From positions 1-64,000 of the forward strand of contig NZ_PIOB01000012.1 in assembly GCF_002909255.1 (NCBI RefSeq): a stretch of 64,000 nucleotides of DNA, given 5' to 3'. Positions within the stretch are counted from its first letter, which is position 1, and every line of letters begins with the position of its first letter. Under the pieces are notes generated by a model. It did not search any database, had not been told where the DNA came from, and saw only the letters and a program-made list of their open reading frames with translations. Source of the DNA: Arenibacter hampyeongensis (GTDB taxonomy: Bacteria > Bacteroidota > Bacteroidia > Flavobacteriales > Flavobacteriaceae). The position numbers were made by a program, and so were the translations under genes. This document shows, in pieces, positions 9,257 through 18,193 of this stretch.

Positions 9257-10369
9257 TTATTTTCCGCCATACAGTTTATAAACTTCGGAACCAGCACTTA
9301 AAAATGCTCCTGTGCCATAAACTTCCGTCTTGTCCACCCAAGCATTGCCAGGTGCGGCGCCGATGGGCTGAACATAACCCAGCATGCCCTCAGGGGTTAC
9401 ATGGCCAACCAAAGCATTCCATCCCTTCTGAACCGCTGGTGAATAAGTCGCCTTATCCAATATTCCTTGGTTTATTCCCCAAGCCAAGCCGTAAACATTA
9501 AAGGAGGTACCACTTGTTTCCGGTGTGGGATAAAATTCTTGTCCCAATAAACTCATTGACCAGTGACCTTGAGGGGTTTGAATTTTAAGCAGCGTGCCGG
9601 CCATTTTTTTGTAAATTTTCAGAAAGTATTTATACTCTTTACTTTGTGGATTTAACTCGTTCATTACGTTCACTAGCCCGGCAAATACCCAACCGTTGCC
9701 CCGGGACCAAAATATTTTGGTACCGTTGTCCAGCTTGCCCATATAACTCTCGTCCCTGTAATAGAGATTTTCTTTTTTATCGAACAGGAAATCGGTAGTA
9801 GCCTTAAATTCGGTCATCATAAAGTCCAGATATTTTTTCTCACCTGTTAAATTGTAAAGTTTTGCCCAAACCGGAGGTGACATAAAAAGTGCATCGCACC
9901 AATTCCAACGGCTCTGGTGATAGGGAGACCTCCAATGTAAGGAGGTTTGTGCTGGATGAAGCATAATATAATTAAACTGCTCTTTGGTTGGTTCAATCAT
10001 TGCCTTATCCGAATATTTACGATACAGCTCAATATATAATTGACCTACGGTATGATCATCTGCGTGATATTTTCTACGATGTAATTGCCATTCGTTTTTT
10101 TCTCCAATTTCCTTTAGCCATTCATAATATTTGTCATTTTCGGCCATAGCAGCCCATTTGACCATACCCACATATAAGGCGCCATTGGTCCAATCCAACG
10201 GGTGATGTGGCTTGTCATGTCCACTAAACAAATCCTGATAATGTTCTATTTGCCAGTCGGCCACTTTTTCCATGACCTGTATAACTTCGGCCGATTTTAT
10301 TTCTTGAGCATGCGAGTAGGAAGTAATTGCAAATACTAGAAATACCTTTAGAATATTTAATTGGTTCAT
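9257..10369 (-). CDS. glycoside hydrolase family 88/105 (unsaturated glycuronyl hydrolase)
   Basis: A 370-residue secreted (alpha/alpha)6-barrel enzyme. A signal peptide covers about 1-21 (ending SHAQ). Family motifs are DWTNGALYVGM, HADDHTVGQ (catalytic Asp region), NWCDALFMSPPVW with the second essential Asp, FWSRGNGWVFAGL and TPETSGTSFNVYGLAWGIN. Family members hydrate and cleave the 4,5-unsaturated uronic acid left by polysaccharide lyases, typically from rhamnogalacturonan or ulvan-type chains. That fits periplasmic sugar breakdown together with the oxidoreductase at 11108-12286. Length matches the family. Confidence 0.9.
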   Translation of the reverse strand: MNQLNILKVFLVFAITSYSHAQEIKSAEVIQVMEKVADWQIEHYQDLFSGHDKPHHPLDWTNGALYVGMVKWAAMAENDKYYEWLKEIGEKNEWQLHRRKYHADDHTVGQLYIELYRKYSDKAMIEPTKEQFNYIMLHPAQTSLHWRSPYHQSRWNWCDALFMSPPVWAKLYNLTGEKKYLDFMMTEFKATTDFLFDKKENLYYRDESYMGKLDNGTKIFWSRGNGWVFAGLVNVMNELNPQSKEYKYFLKIYKKMAGTLLKIQTPQGHWSMSLLGQEFYPTPETSGTSFNVYGLAWGINQGILDKATYSPAVQKGWNALVGHVTPEGMLGYVQPIGAAPGNAWVDKTEVYGTGAFLSAGSEVYKLYGGK

Positions 10370-10558
10370 TGGTGAAATGATTTTTTTTAATGGTTGATTA
10401 TTTTTTTATAATAAGGACAAGTTAATGAAAATAATGGAGCCCTCTGATCAGTAAATCATGGCAGCAATTCCCGGAAAATGTTATGCAGGTTTATTGTAAT
10501 AATTGGGAAAAGCAGGATGAAAACTAGGATAGGAACAATCTGTGATAGAATTAAAAGT

Positions 10559-10972
10559 TTAGTGTTCCCCCTTATTCTCAAATTTTGACATGGCCGTAAG
10601 AACCATCAGTGCTTTTTCCGAATCTTTTCTATCCACAAAAATGTGGTCGTGATAATAACCTGCTATCACATTACAGCTAATATTGTTTTTGGCAAGTTCG
10701 GTTGAAAATAGGGCAGTTAAACCAACTGCCTCCAGAGAGGAATGAACCATTAGGGTAATCCAAGATGCTACAAATCCGTAGGGTAGGTTTAATTCGTCTG
10801 CTCTATGTCTGGCAATCACAATGGTTGTCCCTTCCTTTTCCTTAAACTCACAAATCGTTTCCTTTCGATCTATTTTACTTATGTCATCAACTGTACAAAA
10901 CACGTACTCCCCCTTGTTTAATTTTGGGGACATTCCCTGTATTAATTTGGATATATTGGTTTCTCCACTCAT
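10559..10972 (-). CDS. ACT domain-containing protein
   Basis: A 137-residue cytoplasmic protein that looks like paired ACT-type modules (ISKLIQGMSPKLNKGEYVF, then VASWITLMVHSSLEAVGLTA), ending AKNNISCNVIAGYYHDHIFV. This is the layout of a small bacterial family that binds amino acids or regulates enzymes (DUF2241/ACT_7-like). No catalytic residues are expected. The real ligand is unknown. Confidence 0.75.
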   Translation of the reverse strand: MSGETNISKLIQGMSPKLNKGEYVFCTVDDISKIDRKETICEFKEKEGTTIVIARHRADELNLPYGFVASWITLMVHSSLEAVGLTALFSTELAKNNISCNVIAGYYHDHIFVDRKDSEKALMVLTAMSKFENKGEH

Positions 10973-11107
10973 CTATTTCGGTTTTTTTAGGCCAATTATA
11001 AGTGGCCGTGGCATTATTAATATGAAATACCCCATAAACTAATAATAATGGCCAGTCTTACTTCCCACAAATAAAGATAAATAATAATTCTTATAGAGAC
11101 ATTGGGA

Positions 11108-12286
11108 TTATTGGGATCCAACATTGATTTTATGAGCCCGTAGTTGCCCAATTAAGGCCAATTCGGTAGCAAGGAAACAATGGTCTTGGGACATGGCGGT
11201 TTCCGTACGGCGCACCACATCATTTACCAGTTGCTCGCCATAGGGCATATAAATATTGGAACAGTTGTAATATTTAGTTTCTTTTTGATTCACCAAAAAC
11301 AGGTGGTTTCCTCCCTCGCGCCCTGCAATATCAATGTATTTTCGCATTTCTATATACCCTTCGGTCCCTAAAATGAATGTTCTACCATCTCCCCAGGTCC
11401 CAAGACCATCTGGGGTAAACCAATCAATTCTAATATAGCCTGTTGCGTGTGCACTTCTAACACTCATATCTCCAAAATCCTGATAAGTTGGATTATGCGA
11501 ATTTTTAAAATTCCCGATCTGTGAGTAATTGACTTCTGCTTTTTGAGAGTTGGTGTAAAAAAGAAATTGGTCACATTGGTGGGAACCTATGTCACATAAG
11601 ATTCCTCCTGCTTTATTGGGGTCAAAAAACCAGTCGGGACGTGATTCAGGTCGCATACGGTGTGGCCCTAACCCAATGGTCTGTACGACTTTCCCTATAG
11701 CGCCAGCGCTGACCAGTTCTGCAGCTTTTACAGAGGCAGGATTGCCTAAACGTTCACTATAAACTATCGAATAAATTCGCTTCGTTTCTTTTTGTACTTT
11801 TTTCACTTCTTTAAACTGTTCCAGGGTTAAAATCCCAGGCTTATCCGTCATATAATCTTTACCAGACTGCATAACGCGAATACCAAGTGGGGCCCTGTCG
11901 ATTGGAATGGAAGCACTGGCCACCAACTGAATTGAATTGTCCTCAATAATCTCCTTTTCGCTTTTCGCGATTTTAACCTCGGGGTAGCGTTTGGTAAAAT
12001 CCTTCAATAGTTCTGGCTCCGTGGCATATACGGCCACCATAGTACCGCCACCGTTGATGAGCGAGTCTACCATACCATAGATATGGCCGTGATTTAACCC
12101 AATGACAGAGAACCTAATGCTTTCTTTGTTCCCGGTAGGATTATTGGGTTTTAATATAATTTCTTCAGGTCTCGCTGTGTTGTGTAAGTCATTGCCAAAC
12201 ATGTGTGTAGGTATCATGGCAGCAGTCGCCATTCCAGCGGCCGAGGCAAAAGATTGACTGATAAATTTACGTCTATTGAATGGCAT
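11108..12286 (-). CDS. Gfo/Idh/MocA family oxidoreductase with Tat signal
   Basis: I set the start at 12286 because the resulting N-terminus MPFNRRKFISQSF carries the twin-arginine motif followed by a hydrophobic, Ala-rich stretch ending near MFG. The upstream extension of 11 residues adds nothing. The mature protein has the NAD(P)-binding start FSVIGLNHGHIYGM, the conserved DKPG (EKP-like) motif and a C-terminal substrate domain with DIGSHQCDQFLF. It is probably a periplasmic sugar or sugar-acid dehydrogenase/reductase. Its neighbour GH88/105 supports a role in polysaccharide use. Confidence 0.85.
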   Translation of the reverse strand: MPFNRRKFISQSFASAAGMATAAMIPTHMFGNDLHNTARPEEIILKPNNPTGNKESIRFSVIGLNHGHIYGMVDSLINGGGTMVAVYATEPELLKDFTKRYPEVKIAKSEKEIIEDNSIQLVASASIPIDRAPLGIRVMQSGKDYMTDKPGILTLEQFKEVKKVQKETKRIYSIVYSERLGNPASVKAAELVSAGAIGKVVQTIGLGPHRMRPESRPDWFFDPNKAGGILCDIGSHQCDQFLFYTNSQKAEVNYSQIGNFKNSHNPTYQDFGDMSVRSAHATGYIRIDWFTPDGLGTWGDGRTFILGTEGYIEMRKYIDIAGREGGNHLFLVNQKETKYYNCSNIYMPYGEQLVNDVVRRTETAMSQDHCFLATELALIGQLRAHKINVGSQ

Positions 12287-12676
12287 ATGTTGGTTTTTAA
12301 GGTTGAGGAAATATAACAATTATCTTTTGTTATTTACTCACTAAGTGAGATTTGAATGCCCCAACGCTAGCCAGTTACGTTCAGGCTGGCGTCGAAACCT
12401 TATCAGTAGTCTCCATCCGATTCCTCATGGGCTTGCCCTGAAATAATTGGTCTCTGATCAACTGGAAAAACCAAGTTTAAATAAAGACACTTTTTATGTT
12501 GGTGTCTTCTGAATGAAGTGGGTTGGAAGCCTTAAAACTAAAGAAGGATATAAACCTAACAGCAATGTATTTGATTGTTGATTATTCCCTCCATGAAAAA
12601 TAGGGGATAGGCTTTAAATTACAACAATCAATTTATCACCTAAAAGATGGAATTTAATTTTGACCAATTGAGGTAA
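12287..12676. other. intergenic stretch containing repeat R1
   Basis: In this 390-base gap the left part holds interspersed repeat copy R1 (listed separately). The remainder (12451-12676) is AT-rich with no gene I can support. Confidence 0.5.
12336..12450. repeat. interspersed repeat R, copy R1
   Basis: It starts with a near-palindrome CTCACTAAGTGAG followed by ATTTGAATG, then a GC-richer inverted segment (CGCTAGCC with GGCTGGCG), then CGTCGAAA, a TTATCAGTAGT block, and ends GGGCTTGCCCTGA and AATAATTG. Copies R2 and R3 keep this order of blocks with different centre lengths; R4 keeps only the right half. It is non-coding and intergenic, with no transposase and no obvious target duplication. 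Confidence 0.75.
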
Positions 12677-13432
12677 TTATTTCTTCCAATTTTGAAGTCG
12701 GTCCAAGTATAGATACGATTCTACAAATTCTCTGTGTTCGGCGCTTGTCATTTTCTCCACTAAATTCAGGGCAGGGATATAACTTGCAAGATTGCCATTT
12801 GAAGAACTGAATTTTCCGTCTTCTACAAAAGTTATCAAATTATCGTCTTGTACCTTTAGCCTGGGATAATCCTTTTGCAATTGTTCACCACCACCGATCC
12901 AGGTAACAATTTTGTGTCCATCAGCTATTCCAGATGCTCCAATCAATTGGGCCCCGGCACAATTACTGACTGTATATTTTGTCTCCTTATTTTTCTCCCT
13001 AATGAAATTCACGATTTTTGGATTATGAACCTGGGCATACATATCATAGGCACTTGGAACGAATAAGGCTTCCAATTTTGGACAATTTTCAAAGGTATAA
13101 TCAGGTACGAATTTCATTCCTTCTTCCGTTGTAATCGGATTATCGGTTTCGGCAATGGTAATTACATTAAAGAGCTGTTTCCCTTCCTCGCTTGGTTTGG
13201 CAAAGACATCTGATGTAGCTATAACTTCACTTTGTAGCACCCCATTATACATTAAAAGCCCAATGGTAGGCAATTCTGTGTTGAAGGGTTTTAGGTGTTT
13301 GGATAAAGTATCGGATTTAATAACGTTAAGTTCAACTTTTTGAACATCGGAATTGGTTTTTGCTTTTTTGGAATTGCAAGTGCTTACAATTGCTGATAAA
13401 AGTAGCATTGATAAAATCCCAATCTTATTCAT
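12677..13432 (-). CDS. DJ-1/PfpI family lipoprotein
   Basis: A 251-residue protein with a lipoprotein-like signal (hydrophobic 5-17, Cys19 after IVST). The body is a DJ-1/PfpI class I glutamine amidotransferase-like fold: LPTIGLLMYNGV opening, FVPDYTFENCPKLEALFVPS, and the nucleophile elbow TVSNCAGAQLIGASGI with the presumed nucleophile Cys, then DGHKIVTWIGG. Members act as chaperone/deglycase-like or hydratase enzymes; the role of an exported one is unknown. Confidence 0.8.
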   Translation of the reverse strand: MNKIGILSMLLLSAIVSTCNSKKAKTNSDVQKVELNVIKSDTLSKHLKPFNTELPTIGLLMYNGVLQSEVIATSDVFAKPSEEGKQLFNVITIAETDNPITTEEGMKFVPDYTFENCPKLEALFVPSAYDMYAQVHNPKIVNFIREKNKETKYTVSNCAGAQLIGASGIADGHKIVTWIGGGEQLQKDYPRLKVQDDNLITFVEDGKFSSSNGNLASYIPALNLVEKMTSAEHREFVESYLYLDRLQNWKK

Positions 13433-13572
13433 TTTTCATTTTTTTATAAAAGCTAAGTCTTGAAGTATTTATAGGGGGAAACGGGCAGAACCAAAGCTGA
13501 TGTAAAGGTAATTGATCTAGTTCAATTCATCTCCATTGGTGCCAGGATTAACAGATATAAAACTCGAAGGAA

Positions 13573-14133
13573 TCAGATTCTTAGCGAACACCTAAATCCT
13601 CTAGCGGCATAATAGGAATCGGCTCCGTTATGGTAAATAAAAACATGATCGTACCTATAATCCCCAAACAATGCTCCGCCCAATTTTCTAATGGCAGACG
13701 GGGTCTGAATCCAACTGGAGGTCTTTGCGTCAAACTTCCCCAATTTTTGGAGATATCGGTATTGATCCTCATTAAGTATTTCGACACCCATAGCTGCTGC
13801 CAAGTCAATTGCGTTGTTGCTGGGTTTAAATTTTTTCCGGGATTCAAGCGCCTCACGATCATAGCAGACACTTCTTCTACCTGTTGGACTTTCTGCTGAA
13901 CAATCGAAAAAGATATATTCTCCCTTGTCCAAGTCAAAATCGACCACATCCGGTTCACCTCCAGATTGCTCCATTTCGTTCAGGGACCGAAGCTTACTAG
14001 GATTATCCTTTAATTTTTTTTCTATGGAATTCCACCCTAAATCTTTATGACGCTCCATATTTTGGTTAAATCTGGCTTTTAAAATATCCAGAATAGTGGT
14101 ATTCTCAATTGAGGTTAATTTCATGTTGCTCAT
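13573..14133 (-). CDS. DUF4256 domain protein
   Basis: This 186-residue protein covers the full family length. Family landmarks are visible in order: LKARFNQNMERH, SLNEMEQSGGEPDVV, GEYIFFDCSAESPTGRRS, DLAAAMGVEILNE, KTSSWIQTPSAIRKLGGALF and VFIYHNGADSYYAARGFR. The function of the family is unknown and it is cytoplasmic. It is preceded 34 bases upstream on the same strand by a VOC gene, so the pair is probably co-transcribed. Confidence 0.85.
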   Translation of the reverse strand: MSNMKLTSIENTTILDILKARFNQNMERHKDLGWNSIEKKLKDNPSKLRSLNEMEQSGGEPDVVDFDLDKGEYIFFDCSAESPTGRRSVCYDREALESRKKFKPSNNAIDLAAAMGVEILNEDQYRYLQKLGKFDAKTSSWIQTPSAIRKLGGALFGDYRYDHVFIYHNGADSYYAARGFRCSLRI

Positions 14134-14167
14134 AATTCTGCGGATACTGTTTAGTACAGCTTTTCCA

Positions 14168-14560
14168 TTATTTCATAGAGTGAACTCCGATCATATTTCC
14201 TTCGGTATCTGTTGCGAGAACCATAAAACCATAATCGCCCAAAGACGTTTTGGATTTAAAAATGCTTCCCCCTGCAGCTGCTATTCTGGATTCTTCCATA
14301 CTGCAATCCTCACTCATAAAATAGACAATAGTACTATTGTTGCCGGCCTTAAAGCCTTCCATTTTTACAATTGCCCCGGAAGCACTGTTTTTGGCTTCCA
14401 TGTTGCCTGGGAAAAACAACATTTTCATACTGGCATCAGCGGTTTCTGGCATTGGCATTTCACTCAATTCAAGTTGAAATACTGTTTCGTAAAATTTTTT
14501 TGCTCTTTTTATGTCGTCAACATAAATTTCGAACCAAACTACTGGATTTCCATTTTTCAT
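14168..14560 (-). CDS. VOC family protein
   Basis: A 130-residue single-module VOC protein: VVWFEIYVDDIKRAKKFYE opening (paired with a partner Glu at the C-terminal end, TEGNMIGVHS), and a FPGNMEAKNSASGAIVKM middle. It resembles the glyoxalase/bleomycin-resistance-like proteins common in Bacteroidota. Reaction unknown. It is the first gene of a likely two-gene unit with DUF4256. Confidence 0.8.
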   Translation of the reverse strand: MKNGNPVVWFEIYVDDIKRAKKFYETVFQLELSEMPMPETADASMKMLFFPGNMEAKNSASGAIVKMEGFKAGNNSTIVYFMSEDCSMEESRIAAAGGSIFKSKTSLGDYGFMVLATDTEGNMIGVHSMK

Positions 14561-14963
14561 GATATGATATTTAATAGTTAGTTAATATATAAAATAATTG
14601 CAATGCGAATCCAGAATGAAGGTTACAGGATAGGAGTTGCCATTTTCCGATAATGCATCTTGATAGGGGTCATAAAAGCAATAGGCCTGTCCATAAGGCT
14701 ATCAGGAGTACATTTGGATTTTTTATAAAAATACTGATAAAAATTACGAATAATAATCCGAATATACCAGTGCGCTTTAGGGGAAACTATGATAGCGATG
14801 ATTTTTACTTACCAAGTGAGATTTGAATGCTCCGACGTTTGCCCTTACTGTTCGTTCAGGCGGGCCTGCCCGTACTTTTAGGCGGGCGTCGAAATGTTAT
14901 CAGTAGTTTCCATCCAATGCCAAATGTGCTTGCCATGAGGTAATTGACTTTTGGATTATAAAT
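14561..14963. other. intergenic stretch containing repeat R2
   Basis: In this 403-base gap, repeat R2 occupies the right third. The left part is AT-rich, with no recognisable gene or RNA. Confidence 0.5.
14806..14948. repeat. interspersed repeat R, copy R2
   Basis: The longest copy: CCAAGTGAGATTTGAATG at the left, a central GC-rich palindromic part (CAGGCGGGCCTGCCCG), CGTCGAAATGTTATCAGTAG, CCATCCAATGCC, and the right end GCTTGCCATGAGGTAATTG. It shares these blocks with R1, R3 and R4. Confidence 0.75.
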
Positions 14964-15386
14964 TTAATACTTGAACGAAATGTATTCTCCCTCAATTGAT
15001 CGACCTTTTCCTATGGGTTGCCAACCATGTTTAAGGTAGAAGTTAATACCCAATTCATTTTTTATAAGACATTTTAGGCTAACATTTGAACCAAGTTTCT
15101 CAATGACCCTATTTAACAATTCCGTACCAATACCTTTGCGTTGAAAGGGTTTTGATATATACAAATGATGAATAAAGTTATCCTTGAGCCATAAGGAAGT
15201 GAATCCGACTATTTCGTTATCCACTTTGGCCACCAAAATGTATTCTCCTTCTGTATCCTTGTCAAAAGAAGATAGTCTAAATGATTCTTGGTCCAACCAA
15301 TTAAAGTTGGTTTGCCGTACTTCCAAATAAATTTGTCGCAGCTTTTCTCTATCACTTTCTTCAAAATCTTTTATTTCGATCTCCAT
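14964..15386 (-). CDS. GNAT family N-acetyltransferase
   Basis: A 140-residue protein with the GNAT core: IEIKDFEESDREKLRQIY at the start, the strand-beta4 FTSLWLKDNFIHHLYISK, and the acetyl-CoA pyrophosphate loop QRKGIGTELL (Q/RxxGxG/A). It ends in NFYLKHGWQPIGKG. It transfers acetyl from acetyl-CoA to an unknown amine. Single gene. Confidence 0.85.
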   Translation of the reverse strand: MEIEIKDFEESDREKLRQIYLEVRQTNFNWLDQESFRLSSFDKDTEGEYILVAKVDNEIVGFTSLWLKDNFIHHLYISKPFQRKGIGTELLNRVIEKLGSNVSLKCLIKNELGINFYLKHGWQPIGKGRSIEGEYISFKY

Positions 15387-15525
15387 AAAACTTACTTGTT
15401 TTATTATTAGTTCCTAATAATATTGGGCCTTAGTTTTCCATGTGTTAATGGATAATTTCTTTAGAAAATTGCCCGCAACGTAAAAGGAGGGTGATGTTTA
15501 CCCTAATTGGATCTATAAATGATTA

Positions 15526-16746
15526 TTAGGATTCCTTAGGCATTATCTTTTCTTTCTTTAACATACCCATTAATATAAGCAGAAAAACAGCGCTTAATAG
15601 GGCTATTAATGTAATGATATACCAAGTAGAGCTATAACCAAAATTCGCTATTAAATTCATTCCGATGCTGTGTCCAAAAATATGGGCTATGGAGAAGGAA
15701 ATAGAGTAATAGGCCATGTATTGCCCCTGATTTCCTTTTATAGATCTATTTAGGGCCAAGGAATTGGAGAACGGAAAAACGATCATTTCTCCAAAGGACA
15801 TTAGAACCATACCAATTATTAGGGCACCTATCCATCCTAAAAGATTGATTACCATGAAGCTCATTGCTGTCAATAATACCCCAACAAGGATGAGTTTTGA
15901 CATACTATTTCTACTGCTTTCCAACCATTTTATCAAAGGCATTTCAAAAATGAAAATTAGAAAGCCATTCAAGCCTAGGAGCAGGCCAATCTCTGCCTCC
16001 GTTAATTGGTACATATCTTTGTAAAAAATGGGAAGGGTAGATAACAATTGAAAGAATGCCAGCCCAAACAATGTCATCGCAACCAAAAGAATCATAAATG
16101 GTTTATCCCTGAATGCCTCTGCCGGATTTGCCACCTTTGCCTGCTCAATAACCTTTGCCTTTCTGGGATTAAGAATTTTCAATAATAACATACCTGCTAT
16201 AAAACAGGTAACACCGTCTATCCAAAACAGTCCCCCGTAACTAAGGGCAAAAATAATGAGGCCTCCCAGGGCAGGTCCTGCAGAAAAACCCAAATTAATG
16301 GCCAACCTAATCAGTGTTATGGAACGTGTTCTATTTTCTAGTTTGCTATAGGAGCTTATCGCCACAAACATGGCAGGACGGAACATATCGGCAATTGCCA
16401 TTAGAACAAAGACTCCGATACAAAAGCCAACAAATGTTGTAATATATTGTAAGAGGATAAAAGAAACTCCTGAAGCCAACAGGCTTATTACCATAACCTT
16501 GTAATATCCTATTCTATCTGTTAATTTTCCACCCAGCCAGGAACCAATCACGGACCCCAAGCCAAAGAGCGCCATGATCCAGCCCACGTTCGAAAGGCTG
16601 AAGTCCAAACTTTGGGTAAGGTATAGGGAAAGAAAAGGGATAACCATGGTACCCGCCCTGTTTATAAGGGTAATAAGTGCCAGCCACCAAACTTCCTTTG
16701 ATAAGCCATCAAATGTGTTAAAATAACTGAATAATAGATTTTTCAT
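15526..16746 (-). CDS. MFS transporter
   Basis: A 406-residue inner-membrane carrier with about 12 hydrophobic helices and a typical MFS motif A between helices 2 and 3 (GSWLGGKLTDRIGYYKV). The family pattern (few charges in helices, a long central loop near 190-215) suggests a drug-efflux-type proton antiporter. Substrate unknown. The long gap downstream suggests its own promoter. Confidence 0.85.
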   Translation of the reverse strand: MKNLLFSYFNTFDGLSKEVWWLALITLINRAGTMVIPFLSLYLTQSLDFSLSNVGWIMALFGLGSVIGSWLGGKLTDRIGYYKVMVISLLASGVSFILLQYITTFVGFCIGVFVLMAIADMFRPAMFVAISSYSKLENRTRSITLIRLAINLGFSAGPALGGLIIFALSYGGLFWIDGVTCFIAGMLLLKILNPRKAKVIEQAKVANPAEAFRDKPFMILLVAMTLFGLAFFQLLSTLPIFYKDMYQLTEAEIGLLLGLNGFLIFIFEMPLIKWLESSRNSMSKLILVGVLLTAMSFMVINLLGWIGALIIGMVLMSFGEMIVFPFSNSLALNRSIKGNQGQYMAYYSISFSIAHIFGHSIGMNLIANFGYSSTWYIITLIALLSAVFLLILMGMLKKEKIMPKES

Positions 16747-17123
16747 TTAAGTCATTTATTTTAATCCCATCAGGTATAATTGTACATTCTTAGATTGGTG
16801 ATAGATAAGGAATATATGTTACAGATTATTATCCCCATATTGTAAATTTGATTTCTTGTTCAAAATAAACCCGGTTTGTGGATATAGATTATATCTTTTA
16901 AAATTGGGTATTTAAGTTTCCAAAATCTTTCCTACGGCAGAGGTATCTAAAACTAATGGCTTTATTTAGTTTTTAGGAGACTCATGCTACTCATAAGTTC
17001 ATTTCTACAAATAATTCATTCAATAGCCTTTACCTTTTTCTTCCCGTAGATGAAAATGATGGGTAAAGTTACGAGATAGCGGTTAAAAATCTTTTAGTGT
17101 TACCCTTGATATACTGTACAAAT
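16747..17123. other. intergenic stretch, nothing recognised
   Basis: This 377-base AT-rich gap between two minus-strand genes probably contains the MFS gene promoter. No gene, repeat or RNA was recognised. Confidence 0.4.
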
Positions 17124-17471
17124 TCACCCGACCATTGATTTATTGCAGTAGGTGGCTTTCTCAAAATCCCGGATGTTTATGGAAATAATGGGAACTTCGG
17201 GAAGCATTGATGTCAATTCGTTAACTATTCTTTTCGATAAATCACTTTTTTCGAGAATACTTCTTCCTTCCATAATATTGGCGAAAATATGCATAAAGTC
17301 GTCCCTGGTATTGCCTATCGTATAATATTCGAAGGGATTGATCCTTACCTTAATATCCCCATCTTCAAAAAGACCGGATGCTTCAGCGGTATCATAAACT
17401 CTCTGAATGATTTCGTTTGGAGTCTTTTTATTTAATATGTTTTGCGAGCAATCAATTACAAAGTGTGGCAT
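17124..17471 (-). CDS. 5-carboxymethyl-2-hydroxymuconate isomerase-like protein
   Basis: A 115-residue protein with the CHMI/HpaF tautomerase-like fold: MPHFVIDCSQN start, in which Pro1 after Met removal is the usual catalytic base, VRINPFEYYTIGNTRDDFMHIF in the middle and ISINIRDFEKATYCNK at the end. Related enzymes isomerise a homoprotocatechuate-pathway intermediate. No other pathway genes are adjacent, so the role here may be different. It is the last gene of the 17.1-20.4 kb gene group, 88 bases after the nitroreductase. Confidence 0.8.
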   Translation of the reverse strand: MPHFVIDCSQNILNKKTPNEIIQRVYDTAEASGLFEDGDIKVRINPFEYYTIGNTRDDFMHIFANIMEGRSILEKSDLSKRIVNELTSMLPEVPIISINIRDFEKATYCNKSMVG

Positions 17472-17559
17472 ACTATTATTCTTTAGTTAATTATAGACAA
17501 GTCCAACCTGCTTTATCATGGATGTTGGACTTGCCATACTTTTTTTCAATTCTATTTAG

Positions 17560-18189
17560 TTAGGCCGTTTGGAACAATTCTTCCTTGGTTTTCCTTATTT
17601 TTTTTCTATTCTGCGTTTTGTCTGAAGCTGATCTATAACCTACTGGGGCTATCACGGCTGCATTAAGTCCTAGCTCATCCAGGCCCAGTATGCTATTATA
17701 GGCTTGGTTGTTGAACCCTTCCATGGGGCAGGCATCTATTTTTAGCTCCGCGCAGGCAATAAGAAGGTTGTTCAAGGCCAGATATGTCTGTTTTTCCGAC
17801 CAGCTTTTCCGTTCCTCTGCAGACATCTTGGCGATGCTGGTCTTAATGAATTCCCCGTATTGTTTTATCCCTTCGGAAGAATTGCCCTGTGCTGTGATAA
17901 TTCGTTCTACATAATCGTCTACATGCCTATCATAGTCATGGGTGTAATTACAGAAAACGAACAATTGGGATGCGTCTGTAATTTGCGATTGATCCCAAGA
18001 AGCTTTTCGCAGTGCAGCCTTTACTTCATTGTTTTCAATGATCAATACTTTATACAGTTGAAGGCCATAGGAAGATACGGAAAGCCTAATGGCTTCTTTT
18101 AGAAATTCCAAGTCTTGCTTGCTTACCCTACTTTTTGGGTCGAACATTTTAGTGGCATATCGCCAATTAAGATGATTTATTAGGTTCAT
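17560..18189 (-). CDS. nitroreductase family NAD(P)H-dependent oxidoreductase
   Basis: A 209-residue FMN-dependent protein: N-terminal HLNWRYATKMFDP (FMN phosphate-binding), SVSSYGLQLYKVL, and the C-terminal ACAELKIDACPMEGFN with PVGYRSASDKTQ. It resembles the NfsB type of nitro/quinone reductase. The gene starts 4 bases after the upstream GNAT stop, so it lies in an operon. Nitroreductases detoxify or modify electrophiles; the natural substrate is unknown. Confidence 0.9.
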   Translation of the reverse strand: MNLINHLNWRYATKMFDPKSRVSKQDLEFLKEAIRLSVSSYGLQLYKVLIIENNEVKAALRKASWDQSQITDASQLFVFCNYTHDYDRHVDDYVERIITAQGNSSEGIKQYGEFIKTSIAKMSAEERKSWSEKQTYLALNNLLIACAELKIDACPMEGFNNQAYNSILGLDELGLNAAVIAPVGYRSASDKTQNRKKIRKTKEELFQTA

Positions 18190-18193
18190 TTTT

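Noticed and set aside
13581-13958. 125-residue frame inside the DUF4256 gene
   Set aside because: Shadow frame on the same strand as a well-supported family gene.
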